DNA of 8,619 nucleotides from Ponticaulis sp. (GTDB lineage: Bacteria; Pseudomonadota; Alphaproteobacteria; Caulobacterales; Hyphomonadaceae), in the NCBI GenBank assembly GCA_002699325.1, contig PABS01000111.1:1-8619 (forward strand). The letters are read 5' to 3'. Both the position numbers and the translations under genes were made by a program. Shown here piece by piece: positions 5,831 through 8,619 of this stretch (its first letter is position 1; the number at the start of each line of letters is the position of its first letter). The notes beneath the pieces are model-generated. The model made no database searches, was not told the origin of the DNA, and saw nothing but the letters and a program-made list of their open reading frames with translations.

Positions 5831-8473
5831 TCAGTCCTGAGCCAGTGTCCGATTGACAATATCTCTCGCATTCTTGGACAGATCAGCTTCGCTCAGCTTG
5901 GCGAGTTCGGCGCGCGCCAGAGCCTGGCGATCCTGATCCACCCGACGCCATTGCTCGAATGCCGTAAGAAGACGTGCGGAGAGCGCGCCATTAAGCGGAT
6001 CAACCTTGCGAATGACCTCTGCCACAACGCGATAGCCTTCACCGGTTTTGCTGTGGAAGGCGACAAGATTACCCATGGCAAACGCGCCGGCCACTGAACG
6101 GACCCGGTTTGGATTCTTCCAGTCGAAATCCTTGTGTTCGAGCAGAGTCCGAACGCGCGCAATTGCCTGATCGCCGGGCTGGCTGACCTGAACAGAGAAC
6201 CATTTATCCATCACCAGAGGCGATTTGCTCCACTTTTTCTCAAAGGCGGCGACGGCAGTCTCGAAATCGTCACTGCCTGTATTTGCCAGGGCGCGGAGCG
6301 CAGACATGGTGTCCGTCATGTTACGAGCGCGATTGAAGCAGTCGAGCAATTGTTTGCTGTTTTCCCCACCCGACGCAGACAGCAGATCTAGGCACCCGGC
6401 ATAAAATGCACGGCGACCTGCAGAGATGGCATCCGGAGAGAAGGGTGCATCATCGGCGAGGCCTGCAGCGACAGCCGAATTGATCTCGTCAGACAGACGA
6501 GTGGCCAGCTCAACGCGGATCAGACGCTTGGCTTCGTAGATTGCAGCCGGGTCTGCAGGCTCCATTTCCATGAAGAGTTCGCCAACACCGGGGAGGGTGA
6601 GGAGCTGAGCTGCAAAAGCGGGGTCGTCGGACACGGTCTGACGGACAGCCTCGGCCTGAGCAGTGATCAGATCTTCTGGCAGTTCAGGCGTTTTGCCGCC
6701 GACAATCTGATGGGCCATTTCCAGAAGAACACGTCGGGAAACAGTCTGTAGCGCTTCCCATTTGGCAAAGGCATCGGTTTCGAGCGTAACCAGTTTGAGG
6801 CGTTCTTCAGTGGAGAGGTCCTGATCGACCCGTATCGGTGCGCTGAAATTGCGATTGGCCGAGATAATGGCGTCGCTCATTTCGGGCGCGAGACTCAGTT
6901 CCGTGAGTTCATCGATCAGCAGGACTTTGTCGTCGGCAGAGGGCTGACGAGGCTCGCCCGTTTCCGGATGGATTTCAGTTCCGTCAGCTTTGAAAGCCGT
7001 GAGACGCAGAGGGATGGGCACAGGCTTTTTCTCGTTCTGACCTGGCGTTGGCGCAATGGACTGGGTGATCCGAAGGCGCTCAGTATTGCTTGCCGGGTCG
7101 GTGACGCGCTCGAGTTTGACGCGCGGGGTGCCGGCCTGGCTGTACCAGGTGCGGAAGCGAGAGAGGTCAAAGCCAGCGGCTTTCTCAAATCCTTCGTAGA
7201 AGGCTTCGATAGTTGTGGCTGTGCCATCATACTTCTCGAAATACAGGTCCATGCCTTCAGCGAAAGCCTCGTCACCGAGATATGTTTTCAAAGCGCGAAT
7301 GAGTTCGGCGCCTTTTTCGTAAACCGTTGCGGTGTAGAGGTTGTCGATCGAGCCATAGCGATCTGGCCGCACGGAGTGTGCAAGCGGACCAGAGTCTTCG
7401 GCAAACTGGCGACCACGCAGGCGGATCACATCCTTGATACGCTGAACCGGACGAGAGCGCATATCTGCGGAGAATTCCTGATCGCGGAAAACCGTCAGGC
7501 CTTCTTTCAGGCAGAGCTGGAACCAGTCGCGACATGTGATGCGATTGCCGGTCCAGTTGTGGAAATATTCGTGAGCGACAATGCTCTCAATGGCTTCAAA
7601 GTCGCCGTCCGTTGCCGTTTCGGCATCTGCCAGAACGTAGGCCGAGTTGAAGATATTGAGGCCTTTGTTTTCCATGGCGCCGAAGTTGAAGTCTCGCACC
7701 GCCACAATGTTGAAAACGTCGAGGTCGTATTCGCGGCCAAAAACCTCCTCATCCCACTTCATGGCGCGCTTGAGGCTGTCCATGGCGTAGGCTGAGCGCT
7801 CGGCATCGCCTTTATCGACGAAAATGGAGAGTGAGACTTCCTTACCTGACCGGGTGATGAAGTGGTCGGTGAATACGTCATAATCACCGCCGCACAGGGC
7901 GAACAGGTAAGACGGTTTTGGATGCGGATCGGACCATTCGGCGAAGTGGCGTTCTTCGTTGATTGCGCCGGTATCACCGGGATTACCGTTCGACAGAAGC
8001 GTTGGCGCCAGTGACACATCGGCTTCGAGACGCACGTCAAAAACAGACATGACGTCCGGCCGGTCGGGCCAATAGGTGATACGGCGGAAGCCTTCAGCCT
8101 CGCATTGGGTGCAGAAGCGGCCGCCTGACATATAGAGGCCAGACAGCTCGGTATTCTTTTCAGGAGAGATCCAGACTTCGGTGGTGAGTTCGAAGTCATT
8201 TGGTAGATTTCGAAGCGTCATGCCGGCCTCGGTTAACTCGACCTGATCGTCAGCCGCAGGCTTGCCATCAATCAGGATTTCACCTGTTTCCAAGAATGCT
8301 TCGCCATTCAGGGGCATGTCTGCAGACGGATCGCCCGTGCGCGTGACTTTCATCACGGCTTTAACGCGGGTGCGCGCCGGGTCCAGTTCAAAGGTCAGGC
8401 TCACCGATGGAATAGCAAACGGATAGGGTTCGTAATCTTTGAGGTGGACGGTTTGCGGCGTATCTGTGCGCAT
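5831..8473 (-). CDS. pepN: Aminopeptidase N, M1-family zinc metallopeptidase
   Basis: Removes N-terminal amino acids from peptides in the cytoplasm, in the last steps of protein turnover. The 880-residue length is close to E. coli PepN (870). The N-terminal beta domain runs to about residue 200. The exopeptidase motif GAMEN is at 265-269. The zinc site HEYFHNWTGNR starts at H301, with ligands H301 and H305 and the third ligand E324 in LKEGLT; E302 is the catalytic base. The following TVFRDQEFSAD block is typical of PepN-type M1 enzymes. The middle Ig-like domain and the long C-terminal helical domain (DUF3458 type) follow and appear complete. No signal peptide or membrane span is present. ATG 8473 has GGAG 5 nt upstream. 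It is the first complete gene of the minus-strand series. The receiver gene follows after 94 nt and may have its own promoter. Confidence 0.96.
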   Translation of the reverse strand: MRTDTPQTVHLKDYEPYPFAIPSVSLTFELDPARTRVKAVMKVTRTGDPSADMPLNGEAFLETGEILIDGKPAADDQVELTEAGMTLRNLPNDFELTTEVWISPEKNTELSGLYMSGGRFCTQCEAEGFRRITYWPDRPDVMSVFDVRLEADVSLAPTLLSNGNPGDTGAINEERHFAEWSDPHPKPSYLFALCGGDYDVFTDHFITRSGKEVSLSIFVDKGDAERSAYAMDSLKRAMKWDEEVFGREYDLDVFNIVAVRDFNFGAMENKGLNIFNSAYVLADAETATDGDFEAIESIVAHEYFHNWTGNRITCRDWFQLCLKEGLTVFRDQEFSADMRSRPVQRIKDVIRLRGRQFAEDSGPLAHSVRPDRYGSIDNLYTATVYEKGAELIRALKTYLGDEAFAEGMDLYFEKYDGTATTIEAFYEGFEKAAGFDLSRFRTWYSQAGTPRVKLERVTDPASNTERLRITQSIAPTPGQNEKKPVPIPLRLTAFKADGTEIHPETGEPRQPSADDKVLLIDELTELSLAPEMSDAIISANRNFSAPIRVDQDLSTEERLKLVTLETDAFAKWEALQTVSRRVLLEMAHQIVGGKTPELPEDLITAQAEAVRQTVSDDPAFAAQLLTLPGVGELFMEMEPADPAAIYEAKRLIRVELATRLSDEINSAVAAGLADDAPFSPDAISAGRRAFYAGCLDLLSASGGENSKQLLDCFNRARNMTDTMSALRALANTGSDDFETAVAAFEKKWSKSPLVMDKWFSVQVSQPGDQAIARVRTLLEHKDFDWKNPNRVRSVAGAFAMGNLVAFHSKTGEGYRVVAEVIRKVDPLNGALSARLLTAFEQWRRVDQDRQALARAELAKLSEADLSKNARDIVNRTLAQD

Positions 8474-8514
8474 GAAAGCTCCGGTGGGTCTGAGTTGTCT
8501 CTTAGCTAATACTC

Positions 8515-8543
8515 GCAGAGGCCTATTGGAAGGGGCCCTCTGC
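8515..8543 (-). terminator. Stem-loop after the right-edge gene, possible terminator
   Basis: GCAGAG (8515-8520) pairs with CTCTGC (8538-8543). Past a one-base bulge, GCC (8521-8523) pairs with GGC (8534-8536), giving 9 pairs around a 10-nt loop. On the minus strand it starts about 8 nt after the TAA of the partial gene and lies before pepN. No clear U-tract follows, so the terminator role is tentative. Confidence 0.4.
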
Positions 8544-8551
8544 GGGCAGGT

Positions 8552-8619
8552 TTATTCCTCGTCTTGCAGGAGCAGGACGGATTGGAAGGTCCACTTTCGA
8601 GCCTTTGACCCATCCAGCC
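8552..8619 (-). CDS. C-terminal end of an unidentified gene, cut by the window edge
   Basis: On the minus strand one frame gives about 22 residues from the window edge, ending in KWTFQSVLLLQDEE and a TAA at 8554-8552. The acidic ending and the hairpin directly after the stop fit a real gene end. The other two frames give arginine- and proline-rich sequence that looks non-coding. The piece is too short to assign a family. It would be the upstream neighbour of pepN on the same strand, with 78 nt between them. Confidence 0.4.
   Translation of the reverse strand, partial: LDGSKARKWTFQSVLLLQDEE

Noticed and set aside
6968..7795. Open frame of 275 codons on the plus strand opposite pepN
   Set aside because: It overlaps the conserved catalytic region of pepN in antisense; the protein has no coherent domain and no good ribosome binding site is evident.

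Overview
The window reads as an ordinary, gene-dense chromosomal stretch of a free-living alphaproteobacterium. The best fit is the stalked or budding Caulobacterales/Hyphomonadaceae type. This rests on three things: a PleC/DivJ-type histidine kinase, a perfect CtrA-box palindrome (TTAA-N7-TTAA) in its promoter region, and a cluster of GANTC (CcrM methylation) sites around that box. No mobile elements, CRISPR arrays, tRNA or rRNA genes were seen.

Plus strand, left part (1-2598): the window opens inside the biotin carboxylase domain of a propionyl-CoA carboxylase alpha subunit (pccA, 5' end missing) and runs through its C-terminal biotinyl domain. After an 80-nt gap comes a roughly 230-residue multi-pass membrane protein. 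It carries a DUF805-like RRLNDSGR signature and is best started at a GTG with a good ribosome binding site. A strong stem-loop lies between its stop codon and the convergent kinase gene and may end transcription from both sides.

Minus strand, right part (2605-8619, transcribed right to left): the end of an unidentified gene enters from the right edge, followed by a hairpin. Next come pepN (M1 zinc aminopeptidase N), a stand-alone CheY-like receiver protein with a basic tail, and a large two-transmembrane, two-PAS hybrid-less sensor histidine kinase of PleC architecture.

How the genes relate: PccA belongs to propionyl-CoA/methylmalonyl-CoA carbon metabolism and PepN to peptide turnover; both are housekeeping. 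The receiver and the kinase form a signalling pair by position. The kinase has its own promoter region, in which the CtrA box sits next to a GCTA-type -10 candidate, flanked by three GANTC sites. If the kinase is PleC, which controls CtrA activity through DivK, this would be a CtrA feedback on its own regulator. That control region is the most interesting part of the window.
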